DNA of 51,187 nt from Herbaspirillum sp. (GCA_028291765.1 JAQGNR010000296.1:1-51187); one strand, 5' to 3'; shown: positions 7,862 through 17,178, numbered from the stretch's first letter. Notes: generated by a model not told the origin, from the sequence alone. Translations and numbers: made by a program.

Positions 7862-10750
7862 TCATTCATCCGGTCCGCTATACAGCACCGCAACCGGCAA
7901 TCCCGCCAAGGCCTGCGCCAGCGCAATACAGCCGCCGCGCGCCTCCACCCTGCGCCGGGACAAGCGATCCTGCCACTGCGCGATAGCGCAACCGGCCGGC
8001 AGCAATACGCGCGTATCCTGCCAGGCCTGCGGCGGCACCAACGGTAAATCATCTTCGGCCAGCAAAGACGCCGACAGGCGCGACACCACGACCACGACAT
8101 AACGCGCCTGATATTCGCGCGCAAACGCGATCACATGATCGGCCAGCACCCCCCGCACCTCCAGCGGCAGATAAGCGCCGGAGCAAAACAGCAGCGGATC
8201 GCGTTGCCGCAGCATCAGCGCGGCATAAATCAACTGCTGTTTAATACCGCCGTGACGCCAATCGTCCAGCGTCATTGCGGCATCGCGATGCTGCTCCAGA
8301 CAACGGATACGCGCCGCAAAATCCACCGGCCGGCGATTATCCGGATCGACCAGACTGAAATCCCAGAATTCACAGCCCTGATACAGATCGGGAACCCCCG
8401 GCGCGGTCAAACGCAAAGCGATTTGCGCCAGACTATTAAGCGCGCCGGCGCGGGTCAATCTGCGCACCAGATCCACCAGCTCTGCAACGAAGGTGCCGGC
8501 ACCACCTGGACGCAATATCTTGCGCAGAAAATTAGCGCACAAAATTTCATAATCGCGATCGGGCAAAGCCCAATTCGTTTGCAGCTTGGCCTCGCGGCCG
8601 GCCTTGATCTGCCAGGCAGACACCCGCCTGACCAGCGCGGCGATTCCCGGCGCATCATCGGCTGCCAGATCGATCGGCCAGACCGCCAGCAAGGTCTGAT
8701 ACAACATGACCTCGGCAATTTCATCGATGCGCGCCAAGGGCGCATCGGTTTCCTCGCCCTCATCGGCAGCACCGGCCGCATACGCCTCCATATAAGCGCG
8801 ATAAGACACCGCCACATGGACATGCATGCCCTGCCAGCGGCGCACAATCGCGCCCCACTCCTGCGGTATTTCACTCAACACTGCCAGCCGCATACGGGCA
8901 TCTTCGCCGCGTTTATGATCATGTGTTGCGGTCGTGAGCATCGAATGCGGAAAATCGCGTGCGCGCTGGGCATTGAGTGCATGAAACTGCTCTATGCCAA
9001 GCGCAATCTGTGAAGGATCGGAGCCCACCTCATTGCGCGACAGCAAGCGCCCGTAACGATAAAACGCCGTATCCTCGACCGATTTAGCGGCCATCGGCGG
9101 CGTCAATTGCTGAAAGCGCGTCATCGCGCGCAAACGCAGATCATGGCCTGGCGTGCCCTCAAAAGCAGCCGGCGCCTGCCCGCCCAGCCAACCGTCGAGC
9201 AACGCCAATGCCGGATAATCGAGCGGCGGCAAAGCCCTTCGCGCGCCCAGCATAGCGGCATCGAAGCGGGTCTGATCCAGCGCATCGCGGCCATATTCGC
9301 CGGCGTAAGTCCGATAGACCGGAAAATTCACCAGCAGCTCGGCGACCGCCCGGCGGATCGCCATCAGGGAAATATCGCGGGTAGCCGGTTCGGAGCGCGC
9401 CAGCGCATGCAAACTAGCCACGCAGGCATTGAATTCGCTGGCGAAGTTATGCGTCAAAAACATACGCCGCGCATCCTTGACCTGCTGCGCAAATTGCAAA
9501 GTATCGCCGGTACAGCCGGCCCACAATAAGGCCAGCGGCTCGGCCCCGGCCGGATCGTGCAATACCGCGCTGACCTGATCCATGAATTCATAACCGGTGG
9601 CGCCATCGACGCCCCAGTCGCTACGCAAATTCTCATCGGCCGCCAGTATTTTTTCCACGATGATATAAGGCGAGGAATTAGCGCTATCGCGACCAGCGGG
9701 ACGCAAGGCATGCAGCGTTTCCAGACGTTGCCGCAATTTAATGCAATAAGCTGCGGGATCGGCCAGGCCATCGATATGATCGATCCGCACGCCATCGATC
9801 AAGCCTTCCTGATACAAACGAAATACCAAAGCATGCGTACTTTCAAACACAGCATCCTGTTCCACCCGCACACCGACCAGATCGCTGACTTCAAAAAAGC
9901 GGCGCCAATTGATTTCATCGGCTGCGTTGCGCCACCATGTCAAACGGTAGTGCTGTTGTTCCAGCAATTGATGCAGCGCGGCTTGCGTTGCGGCCGTTGC
10001 CGTGTCGCCGGCGGCGGTATAAATAGCCAGCACCGCATCGATGGCGGCGCGGCCTTCGGTGTCTAACGCAATGCCGCCCAGGATCGCTGCGGCGGCATCG
10101 GCTGCCGCATGTTTTTGCGGCCAGCCCGGTTCGTGTCCGATACGTTCATATGCTGCGATCGCCAGTTCCAGTTGCGGGGCCGCGACTTGCTGCAAGACTT
10201 GCGGATAATGCGCTATCGCCAATGGGTAGCGTTGATCGTAATGGGCAAAATAAAAGCCGCCGGTTTCGGCATCGAACTGTAGTTGCAGGCCGCCTTCGGC
10301 CATGACTTGCGGATAGGGATTATCCAGAAACGGCAGCAATATTTTTCCTTCCAATACCGGGTCTGCGGCATGCCAGTCGACATCGAACCAGGTCGCGTAA
10401 CGGCTGCTTTGGCCCCACGCCAGCATGTCTTGCCACCAACCGTTGGCAGCGCCTACCCCCATGTGATTGGGAACAATGTCCAGGATCAAACCCATCTCTT
10501 TTCCATGCAGACGTTCGACCAGCCGATGCAATGCTTCTTCACCGCCCAGCTCTGGGTTGACTTGGGTCGGATCGATGACATCGTAGCCGTGGGTCGAGCC
10601 GGGTCTTGCGCAGAATATGGGGGACGCGTAGATGTGGCTGATGCCGAGCGCAGCGTAGTAGTCAACCAGTTCGGCTGCGTGGTCGAGGGTGAAATCTTTG
10701 TGCAGTTGCAGGCGCGCGGTGGCGCGGGGGGGACTGGGGACTTCTGTCAT
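7862..10750 (-). CDS. treY: Maltooligosyltrehalose synthase
   Basis: GH13 enzyme that isomerises the reducing-end alpha-1,4 bond of maltooligosaccharides to alpha,alpha-1,1, the first step of the TreY/TreZ trehalose route. The N-terminus MTEVPSPPRATARLQLHKDF is followed by SHIYASPIF, ILDIVPNHMG, DGVRIDHIDGLADP and VEKILA, which are the four GH13 regions in TreY form. The C-terminus contains APGVPDLYQG and the VDPDNRRPVD signature. It is about 962 residues. The open frame continues to 10882 through repeat DNA, but MTEVP is the plausible start. No treZ is in the window. The 52 bp upstream run straight into a large palindrome. Confidence 0.93.
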   Translation of the reverse strand: MTEVPSPPRATARLQLHKDFTLDHAAELVDYYAALGISHIYASPIFCARPGSTHGYDVIDPTQVNPELGGEEALHRLVERLHGKEMGLILDIVPNHMGVGAANGWWQDMLAWGQSSRYATWFDVDWHAADPVLEGKILLPFLDNPYPQVMAEGGLQLQFDAETGGFYFAHYDQRYPLAIAHYPQVLQQVAAPQLELAIAAYERIGHEPGWPQKHAAADAAAAILGGIALDTEGRAAIDAVLAIYTAAGDTATAATQAALHQLLEQQHYRLTWWRNAADEINWRRFFEVSDLVGVRVEQDAVFESTHALVFRLYQEGLIDGVRIDHIDGLADPAAYCIKLRQRLETLHALRPAGRDSANSSPYIIVEKILAADENLRSDWGVDGATGYEFMDQVSAVLHDPAGAEPLALLWAGCTGDTLQFAQQVKDARRMFLTHNFASEFNACVASLHALARSEPATRDISLMAIRRAVAELLVNFPVYRTYAGEYGRDALDQTRFDAAMLGARRALPPLDYPALALLDGWLGGQAPAAFEGTPGHDLRLRAMTRFQQLTPPMAAKSVEDTAFYRYGRLLSRNEVGSDPSQIALGIEQFHALNAQRARDFPHSMLTTATHDHKRGEDARMRLAVLSEIPQEWGAIVRRWQGMHVHVAVSYRAYMEAYAAGAADEGEETDAPLARIDEIAEVMLYQTLLAVWPIDLAADDAPGIAALVRRVSAWQIKAGREAKLQTNWALPDRDYEILCANFLRKILRPGGAGTFVAELVDLVRRLTRAGALNSLAQIALRLTAPGVPDLYQGCEFWDFSLVDPDNRRPVDFAARIRCLEQHRDAAMTLDDWRHGGIKQQLIYAALMLRQRDPLLFCSGAYLPLEVRGVLADHVIAFAREYQARYVVVVVSRLSASLLAEDDLPLVPPQAWQDTRVLLPAGCAIAQWQDRLSRRRVEARGGCIALAQALAGLPVAVLYSGPDE

Positions 10751-10801
10751 TGGGATGGTCTTGGTTGTTTGGGGGTTTGCTGTTGGAAGTGGCCGCGCGA
10801 T

Positions 10802-11396
10802 AAGTTGTTGATGTTCGGTGAGACGCGCCAAACGAAAAATACTCGCTGCGCTCACACAATATTTTCCTGATTTGTTTGGCACATCTCACCGAACAGCAAC
10901 AACTTATCGCGCGTGCATTCCAACTACTACATAACAGCAACTTCATACGGCTCTTGCTGCGCAATTCGCGGGAGGTTAGCGTCGCTGCGCTCGCACCGCT
11001 GCGCGGGCATCCTTTAAATTTTGCATCGGAGGTGATCCTTCGATATGCTGCGCTACTCAGGACGAACGGATTTTTTTGAAAATTTACTAAGACCCCCGTT
11101 CGTCCTGAGTAGCGCAGCGTATCGAAGGATCACCACAACAAGTAAAATTTAAAGAATTTAAAAGCCCACAAAAAAAAATTAATCCATTCCAACATTAAAG
11201 AACCGGCCAGCGCAGCAAAGCCAACCTCCCGCGAATTGCGCAGCAAGAGCCGTATGAAGTTGCATTTACGTGGTAGTTGGAATGCACGCGCAATAAGCTG
11301 TTGCTGTTCGGTGAGATGTGCCAAACAAATCAGGAAAATATTTTCTGAGCGCAGCGAGTATTTTTCGTTTGGCGCGTCTCACCGGACAGCAACAAC
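10802..11396. repeat. Nested long inverted repeat
   Basis: The outer arms, about 10802-10988 and 11211-11396, are near-identical inverted copies of about 186 bp. Each arm also folds on itself (GTTCGGTGAGA pairs with TCTCACCGAAC about 80 nt apart). An inner pair of 39-bp arms (11031-11069 and 11096-11134) lies in the spacer. The inner unit (CCTTCGATA...ACTCAGGACGAACGG) resembles a widespread proteobacterial REP-type repeat. Apparent ORFs on both strands here are mirror images and are not genes. No transposase is present. Confidence 0.9.
11031..11134. repeat. Inner REP-like inverted pair
   Basis: 11031-11069 and 11096-11134 are 39-bp inverted copies differing at one position (ATATGCTG versus ATACGCTG). 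They are separated by 26 bp that include a T7 run and an A/T-rich stretch. They would form a strong hairpin in either transcript. They lie inside the larger palindrome and are unrelated in sequence to its outer arms. Confidence 0.85.
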
Positions 11397-11571
11397 TGGC
11401 GGCCAGCACGCATTCGCCCCCTGAATTAAAAATATCAACACGCCCTGCGAACAAGCAACAACGCCACGACAAATTTCCAAGCCTGGCGACAAGTCATCAT
11501 CCAGACATATTAATGATGTACGTTCGACATAAAATTGCGTACTCTGCCTGTTTCATCCACTCTGCCAAACC

Positions 11572-12327
11572 ATGAAAACCCCGCTGCGCGCAGCGCTGCT
11601 CTGCGCTCTTATTGCGATTACCGCCCTGCTGCCGGCCATTCTCGCCGCAGCCAACCCCGACAAGCTCTGGGAAATCGTCAATCAGGAATGCGTGCCGAAT
11701 ATGATCGGCCATAACGAGCCGGGTCCATGCCGGCTGGTAGACCGTCAACGCGGCTTTACGATTTTGAAAGATATTGTCGGCGCAGGACAGTTTCTGCTGA
11801 TCCCGACGCGGCGTCTAACGGGAATAGAAAGTCCTGAATTGCTAGCACCGGATGCGCCGAATTACTGGGCCTATGCATGGGAACAGAGCCACCTTGTCGG
11901 AGAGGCATTGGGCAAAAAACTGACGCGCGATCAAATTGGGCTGGAAATCAACTCCGCTGCGGCGCGCAGCCAATTGCAATTGCACATTCACATAGACTGC
12001 CTGCGCGCCGATCTGCCACAGCTATTGCGTACGCATCAAACCGATGCGCCGGACCAATGGTTGCCGCTGATGCTCGATAGCCACCGCTATTGGATCATGC
12101 GCTTGACCGGCAGCACGCTGGGCGATGCCAATCCGTTCAAACTGGCGGCGGCGATGAATCCCGATGCGCATAATTCGGCGGCGATGGCGGCGCAATCCTT
12201 ACTATTGACCGGTGCGCGATTCGGCGACGGCAGCGAAGGTTCTTATCTGATCGATACGCCGGTCAATTTCGACCGCGGCGAACGCGGCAATGCGGAAGCA
12301 TTACTCGATCACAGCTGCAGCTTATGA
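11572..12327 (+). CDS. cdh: CDP-diacylglycerol pyrophosphatase
   Basis: Hydrolyses CDP-diacylglycerol to phosphatidate and CMP at the membrane. It is 251 residues with an N-terminal signal-anchor (residues 5-26). DKLWEIVNQECVPNM and PGPCRLVDRQRGFTILKD are typical Cdh segments. The HIT-like catalytic motif QLHIHIDCLR is present, and so is the NSAAARSQLQ stretch before it. Length agrees with E. coli Cdh. The gene is monocistronic, preceded by the nested repeat and followed by a 40-bp palindrome. Confidence 0.92.
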   Translation: MKTPLRAALLCALIAITALLPAILAAANPDKLWEIVNQECVPNMIGHNEPGPCRLVDRQRGFTILKDIVGAGQFLLIPTRRLTGIESPELLAPDAPNYWAYAWEQSHLVGEALGKKLTRDQIGLEINSAAARSQLQLHIHIDCLRADLPQLLRTHQTDAPDQWLPLMLDSHRYWIMRLTGSTLGDANPFKLAAAMNPDAHNSAAMAAQSLLLTGARFGDGSEGSYLIDTPVNFDRGERGNAEALLDHSCSL

Positions 12328-12331
12328 ACTG

Positions 12332-12436
12332 GTGAACTAGTTTAGTGGGCTGTAAGGGACGTTAGCATCTGAACGGCGCGTTTAGTCCGTGACAGGCAGA
12401 TGCTAACGTCCCTTACAGCCCACTAGACTAGTTCAC
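12332..12436. repeat. 40-bp inverted repeat between convergent genes
   Basis: Arms 12332-12371 and 12397-12436 match at 39 of 40 positions in inverted orientation around a 25-bp loop. The right arm contains the stop codon of the minus-strand PLP gene, and the left arm begins 4 bp after the cdh stop. It could act as a bidirectional transcription end, although no T-run follows either arm. It does not resemble the other palindromes in the window. Confidence 0.9.
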
Positions 12437-14013
12437 GAGGACACCGCAATCAACGCAGCAATAGCATCGAAACACGCCATCGCGCTGGCGATCAGCGCTT
12501 CGGCAACTTCATCGCCTTCAACACTGCACGCCTGCACGATCATCCCCGCACTGACGCATACGCGCAAAGCGCCAAGCTCGACACCGTTACGCTGGCCGCA
12601 GGCCACCGGTTGGCCTACCGAATACATAAAACCATCGCTGTGCCGTGTTTGCTGCAAACGCCGATAAACGTCCGCCACTTCCAGGTTGCTCAACACTGCG
12701 TGCTGCGGCAGCAGACGATGCAGGGTAAACGGATGGATGGAAGCAACATCATCCCATTCGGGCATCAGGCCGGCGACCCGTTCAGGAAGCGCCGGCAGCG
12801 CCAGCGCCTGAAAATGCGGATCGGATTGCAGACGCTGCTGCACCGCGACGCTGAAATCCTGCAGAAATTTTCTGATCCGGCTGCCCGGCACGGCCTGCAA
12901 AGCCTTGAGTTCGTATAACGCCGCCTGCCAGCGCAATAGCAATCCGATGTTGGCGCAGGACGACAGCGTTTTTTCGGCCTGCCAGCCGGCGGGCCACTCT
13001 TCTTGCGCGCAATGCCCCTTCAATTGCGCCGGTATGCCGGCCGCCCGCATCGACGCTGCGATCGATGGCGGTATTAATAAGGCAGATGAAAACGACGGGC
13101 CGCCGATAAATTTCGATCCGGTCATCGCGACCATGAAATCTTGCTGCAGATAAGCCCGCAGCGTCGCTGCCTCCATCCGGAATTGGCAGGCATCGACCAG
13201 CACATGCAAGCGTTGCGGCCAGCGCTGCCGCAGTTGCTGGGCAAATTTCGGATCGGGCGCAACGCAACCGGTTTTTGAAACATCGATCAATACCAGCAAT
13301 ACATCAAGGCCGGACTGCAGCGCCGCGCCGCTCAGTAAATCGACATCGGCGATAATCGCTTCCGGCGTGCGCGGCGCGCCATCCGGATGCCGGATCGAAA
13401 CGTGCACTACCTCATTGCCCGGTGCATCTGCGTTTTCCAGGCTTCGTCCGTTCAACGCGACCGTCACACCGCTGCCGCTTTCCTCCGGATTGACCATGAT
13501 CACGCGCAGCGACCGCCGAGCCTGCTGCGCAAGCGCTGCGGCCAGATGCGCAGCCAGAAAATGGGCATCGGTACCGGAAGCGGCGAAGATCACATCCGGC
13601 TGCGACGCATCGGCAAAACCGCAGAGATGTAGAAATTCGGCACGCAAGCGCCCCAATTCTTCCCGGTAAATGGCCGCTGCAGACTGAGCAGGAGCAGAAG
13701 CAGAAGCGGAATTGATCAGCGCGGCCGCAATACGGTCGCGCAACTGATTGGCCGCATCGAAGGCCTGCGGTGAAATCTGCGATGCGGTCGATGAGCCGAA
13801 AGCGATCCGGTCGGCAGCCGGAAACGGCTGGCAACCGTATTTATTGATTTGAGATCCCGGCTGGATTTCAATACGATGATCCCCGCCTTGCACCAGCAAT
13901 GCCGATGTCGACGGCAAGGATGGGCTGGATGACGACGCTGAGGATGACGATGACGATGACGACGACGACGATGACGATGACGATGACAATCGCGGCGGCA
14001 ACTCAGACGGCAT
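12433..14013 (-). CDS. PLP-dependent fold-type I enzyme with polyserine N-terminus
   Basis: This encodes 526 residues. Residues 10-30 are almost all Ser (16 Ser, Ala, 4 Ser), probably a flexible linker. The rest is an aminotransferase class V/cysteine-desulfurase-like fold: FAASGTDAHFLAA at 143-155 (cofactor phosphate region), LVDACQFRME with Asp274 contacting the pyridine N, and TGSKFIGGPSF with the likely Schiff-base Lys301. I cannot name the substrate. It overlaps the ATP-grasp gene by 11 bp and is the third gene of a decarboxylase/ligase/PLP set, so it probably acts on the same metabolite. Stop lies inside a palindrome. Confidence 0.75.
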   Translation of the reverse strand: MPSELPPRLSSSSSSSSSSSSSSSSASSSSPSLPSTSALLVQGGDHRIEIQPGSQINKYGCQPFPAADRIAFGSSTASQISPQAFDAANQLRDRIAAALINSASASAPAQSAAAIYREELGRLRAEFLHLCGFADASQPDVIFAASGTDAHFLAAHLAAALAQQARRSLRVIMVNPEESGSGVTVALNGRSLENADAPGNEVVHVSIRHPDGAPRTPEAIIADVDLLSGAALQSGLDVLLVLIDVSKTGCVAPDPKFAQQLRQRWPQRLHVLVDACQFRMEAATLRAYLQQDFMVAMTGSKFIGGPSFSSALLIPPSIAASMRAAGIPAQLKGHCAQEEWPAGWQAEKTLSSCANIGLLLRWQAALYELKALQAVPGSRIRKFLQDFSVAVQQRLQSDPHFQALALPALPERVAGLMPEWDDVASIHPFTLHRLLPQHAVLSNLEVADVYRRLQQTRHSDGFMYSVGQPVACGQRNGVELGALRVCVSAGMIVQACSVEGDEVAEALIASAMACFDAIAALIAVSS

Positions 14014-15295
14014 GCTTGCGTCCCGCAGTTTTGTGCATCATGGCCTGGAAGGCGTCGAATACCTTGCGCATCTGCGGTTTCTTATAAGGGAATACATCGA
14101 CCGGATCGATTGCATGCACGATCATGCCGGTATCGATTTCAAATATCAGCAGCTCGCCGTCCCGTGTTTCGCTGCAATCCATCGCCAGATAATCCAAGCC
14201 GAAACGCTGCTGGATCAGATCGAAAGCAGCACGATGGCGCGGCACGAATACCTCGTCGAAACTGGCCATGACGGCGGCCTCTTCGGCCCTTTTTGCCGCG
14301 CTCTCGGACATGCCGGCATTCAAATAATGAATCATCCAGTTTGAGGAAATCGCCATATGGCACAGATACGGACGACCTTCGATCAGCGCGATGCGGTATT
14401 TTCTGAACTGGCCGTCATCATTGCTGTAATCGACAAAACGTGAAATGTAAAACGCGTCGTCATTTTGTTGCCGCAGATAGGCCGGGATCTCATCGAATGC
14501 CGTAATTTTTTGCAAACCCCTGCCCGCATGCGATCCTACCGGCCGCACGATCAGCGGGAAGTCGCCATCGCTCAGCATATCGGCGGCAGACTTGGCGCCG
14601 CGGCCGATATTGACCATTGTTTCGCGCTCCGCACGCACAGTAATCGGCATGCAAATACCCGGCTGCGATTGCAATAGAATCGCCACCCGGTCACGCGATA
14701 ACTGCAGGCTTCTATCCGGCTGATTGACCAAAGGGCCTGGCCAGTTTTTGGCAAACGCCGTCAAACTGCGCAGCAGAGCACGGCTTTGATCGGACTCGCC
14801 GACCGCAATGAACAGGACGTCATGCGGCGGCAATTCCGGCGGCAGCGGCCGATCTGCCGAGACGTAGAGGATATCGAGCGCGATATCGGAGCCGCCCAGC
14901 ATAAATTCCAGTGGCGTATTCGCCATGAAATCGCCGGCAATCATGATGGCCAGCAAGCGCAATTTGACAGCGCCGCGCGCCGTAGGCAAGTGATACAGCT
15001 GCCGCATGCGGATTGCCTCGGCCTGGGTCGCGGCCGAAGTGGCATCGTTGCCCATCAATTGCAAAATGATCGATAAATCCATCATCGCATTGGCATCGTC
15101 CGGATGCGTGCCCAAGCGCGCGATCAATTCTGTGCCGAGGGGCTTGATATCGCCGCCAAGATAAGCCGCCTCCAAGAGCGCGGCAATACCGATTTGATGC
15201 ACCGAATCCGGCACGAATTTTGGGATTGGCACTATGGGGATTGAGACGGCAGCAGGGATTGAAACAGAAGCGGGCACCGCATTTTGCGTAGGCAT
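14003..15295 (-). CDS. ATP-grasp ligase with N-terminal helical domain
   Basis: This encodes 430 residues. A low-complexity Val/Pro/Ile start (residues 8-28) leads into a helical TPR-like part (about 30-125). A pre-grasp domain follows, and then an ATP-grasp fold: PLIVRPVGSHAGRG (248-260, nucleotide loop), YISRFVDY (283-290) and LLIFEIDTG (382-390) supplying Mg ligands Glu387 and Asp389. Such enzymes join a carboxylate to an amine or thiol through an acyl-phosphate. The substrate is unknown. The gene starts 7 bp after the decarboxylase stop and overlaps the next PLP gene, so the three are cotranscribed and probably coupled. Confidence 0.8.
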   Translation of the reverse strand: MPTQNAVPASVSIPAAVSIPIVPIPKFVPDSVHQIGIAALLEAAYLGGDIKPLGTELIARLGTHPDDANAMMDLSIILQLMGNDATSAATQAEAIRMRQLYHLPTARGAVKLRLLAIMIAGDFMANTPLEFMLGGSDIALDILYVSADRPLPPELPPHDVLFIAVGESDQSRALLRSLTAFAKNWPGPLVNQPDRSLQLSRDRVAILLQSQPGICMPITVRAERETMVNIGRGAKSAADMLSDGDFPLIVRPVGSHAGRGLQKITAFDEIPAYLRQQNDDAFYISRFVDYSNDDGQFRKYRIALIEGRPYLCHMAISSNWMIHYLNAGMSESAAKRAEEAAVMASFDEVFVPRHRAAFDLIQQRFGLDYLAMDCSETRDGELLIFEIDTGMIVHAIDPVDVFPYKKPQMRKVFDAFQAMMHKTAGRKHAV

Positions 15296-15302
15296 TTTTT
15301 AT

Positions 15303-16814
15303 CTACTTTTTAACACTGGAGGGAACAGCCGGCATCGTAGCGGATGCGGCGCTGCTGAACTTAAGCACCGCATCCAATAAGGCGTCGATATTCTCGACGG
15401 TGCTTCGATGGTTGAATAGCGCCGCACGAATCGCAAAGCGGCCATGGATTTTGGTGGAAGAAGGCGCGGCGATGCCGGACTCCTGGATGGCCAGTAATAG
15501 TCGTCGATTGACCGCTTCAGAAATTGCTTCCGAATTTTCCGCCGAATTACCTGCGCTGCAACGCAGTCGGAAGCAGACGATATTGAGCGATGCCGGCGCC
15601 AGTACTTCCAGCGTCGGCTCGGCTTCAATACGTTGCTGCAAATAGCGCGCCAACGCGCAGCTATGGCTGATCATCTGCCCCAGTTTCTCGGTGCCGTACA
15701 CCTTGAATGTAAACCAAGTTTTCAGCGCGCGGAAACCGCGCGACAAATCCGGGCCTAAATCACACGGCCATGGCGAACCTGCCGCCATGCCGCGCTCGGC
15801 ACGTTCCAGATAAGTCTTTTCCTGTGCTTCAAATGTACTCAGATGCAACGCACCGTCTTTGACCAGCACGAAACCGGCATCGTATTGGACCTGCGTCCAT
15901 TTATGGAAATCGAATGCAATTGAATCGGCGCGGGCGATGCCGGCCAGACGCGGCGCCAGATCGGGCGCCAGCATCGCCAGCGCGCCGAACGCACCGTCAA
16001 TGTGGAAGAAAATATTTTCGCGTTGCGCAATGTCGGCAATCGCCGACAAATCGTCGATTGCGCCCCTATCGACTGTACCGGCGTTGCCGATGATGATAAA
16101 CGGTTGCAGACCGGCGGCGCGATCGGCGGCAATCTGGGCCTCAAGACTCGGCAGGTGCATGGCGCCGTCGGCGTTGATCGGGATGCTGCGCAGCGCTTCT
16201 TCGCCCAGACCGGCAATATCCATCGCCCGCTTGACGCAACCGTGCGTCGCGGTGGAGGCATAGGCAGTCAGATGGTGCGCAGCCGCTTGCACGCCGTGCG
16301 TGCGCACAGCCGCGCCGAGTATTTTTCTTCTGGCGACCAGGACGCCAATCAAATTGGCAGTCGAAGCGCCGGTGACGAACACGCCGCTGGCCTGCTCAGG
16401 AAAACCGAACAACTCGCGCATCCATTGGGTAATCTGTTTTTCCACAGCGAGCGGAACTTGATCGCGTCCGCCGACATTGGCGTTCAGGCCGGCCGTCAGC
16501 ATTTCGGCCAGCATGCCGACCGGTGAGCCGCCGCCCTGCACCCAGCCCATGAACCCAGGATGTGCATTGCCCGCCGCATACGGGAGAATCGATTGCATGA
16601 AAGTTTGATGCGCCTGCGCAAGCGAACCCGGCTGACGCGGCAGGCTTTCCGTGAACTGCTGACGCACCTGATCCGGAGTCGGCTGCCATACAGGCCGCTC
16701 GCGCAGGCCTTCAAGATAATCGAACATATCATCCAGCATCCGGTGCCCCTGTTCTCTTATCTCGCGCCAGTCGGATGGATCAAGGGTGGCGGCATGCTGC
16801 TCGCTGTCGTGCAT
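15303..16814 (-). CDS. Group II pyridoxal-dependent decarboxylase
   Basis: The 503-residue enzyme belongs to the aromatic-amino-acid/glutamate/diaminobutyrate decarboxylase family. It shows HPGFMGWVQGGGSPVG, the phosphate-binding TGASTANLIG, FFHIDGAFGA (Asp273) and the Schiff-base motif SIAFDFHKWTQ (Lys305). These enzymes release CO2 from an amino acid to give an amine. AAGG lies 9 nt before the ATG at 16814, so that start is preferred to the upstream TTG at 16847. It is the first gene of the cluster with the ATP-grasp ligase and second PLP enzyme. The specific amino acid cannot be told by eye. Confidence 0.88.
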   Translation of the reverse strand: MHDSEQHAATLDPSDWREIREQGHRMLDDMFDYLEGLRERPVWQPTPDQVRQQFTESLPRQPGSLAQAHQTFMQSILPYAAGNAHPGFMGWVQGGGSPVGMLAEMLTAGLNANVGGRDQVPLAVEKQITQWMRELFGFPEQASGVFVTGASTANLIGVLVARRKILGAAVRTHGVQAAAHHLTAYASTATHGCVKRAMDIAGLGEEALRSIPINADGAMHLPSLEAQIAADRAAGLQPFIIIGNAGTVDRGAIDDLSAIADIAQRENIFFHIDGAFGALAMLAPDLAPRLAGIARADSIAFDFHKWTQVQYDAGFVLVKDGALHLSTFEAQEKTYLERAERGMAAGSPWPCDLGPDLSRGFRALKTWFTFKVYGTEKLGQMISHSCALARYLQQRIEAEPTLEVLAPASLNIVCFRLRCSAGNSAENSEAISEAVNRRLLLAIQESGIAAPSSTKIHGRFAIRAALFNHRSTVENIDALLDAVLKFSSAASATMPAVPSSVKK

Positions 16815-17178
16815 CGGTCTACCTTGTTGTAATAAACTTGATAACAAACTTTGATCTTACGTCAGCCGCAGCAGCATTGAAAGCGCAAAAAACGGGGCAA
16901 ACGCCAGCTTATTAGAGGGCTTGCCAAATGCTTATGTTTCTCACAAGTGGCGCCTAACTTTCCAAAATCAGCACTTTGGACCGAACCAGCGCGTTTAAAT
17001 AGCTGTTGAATGTATCGGGGCCAATAAGGCTGTGCAAGTGTGCAGGCCAGTGGAAAAAAGTCGATTTTTTCGATTGTTTTTCGATTTTTTTTCGATTTTT
17101 TAATTTATCGATGCACGCCAAGCGCTGCTGTTAAACTGCTGAAACTGTCCTTTTTATTGCTATTTGCGACCGCAACCC
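16815..17178. other. Divergent intergenic region with T-rich tandem repeat
   Basis: 364 bp without a gene separate the decarboxylase (minus) from the AI-2E-type gene (plus), so it must hold both promoters; I could not pick out a convincing one. At 17061-17111 the unit TCGATTTTTT is repeated four times with small length changes. Confidence 0.6.

Noticed and set aside
10876..11324. Mirror-image ORFs starting MAHLTEQQQLIARAFQL on both strands
   Set aside because: They are the same inverted repeat read twice, with no ribosome binding site, so they are artefacts of the palindrome.
13899..14087. Plus-strand ORF with Met/Thr repeats
   Set aside because: It is the antisense reading of the polyserine repeat of the PLP gene, with no ribosome binding site.
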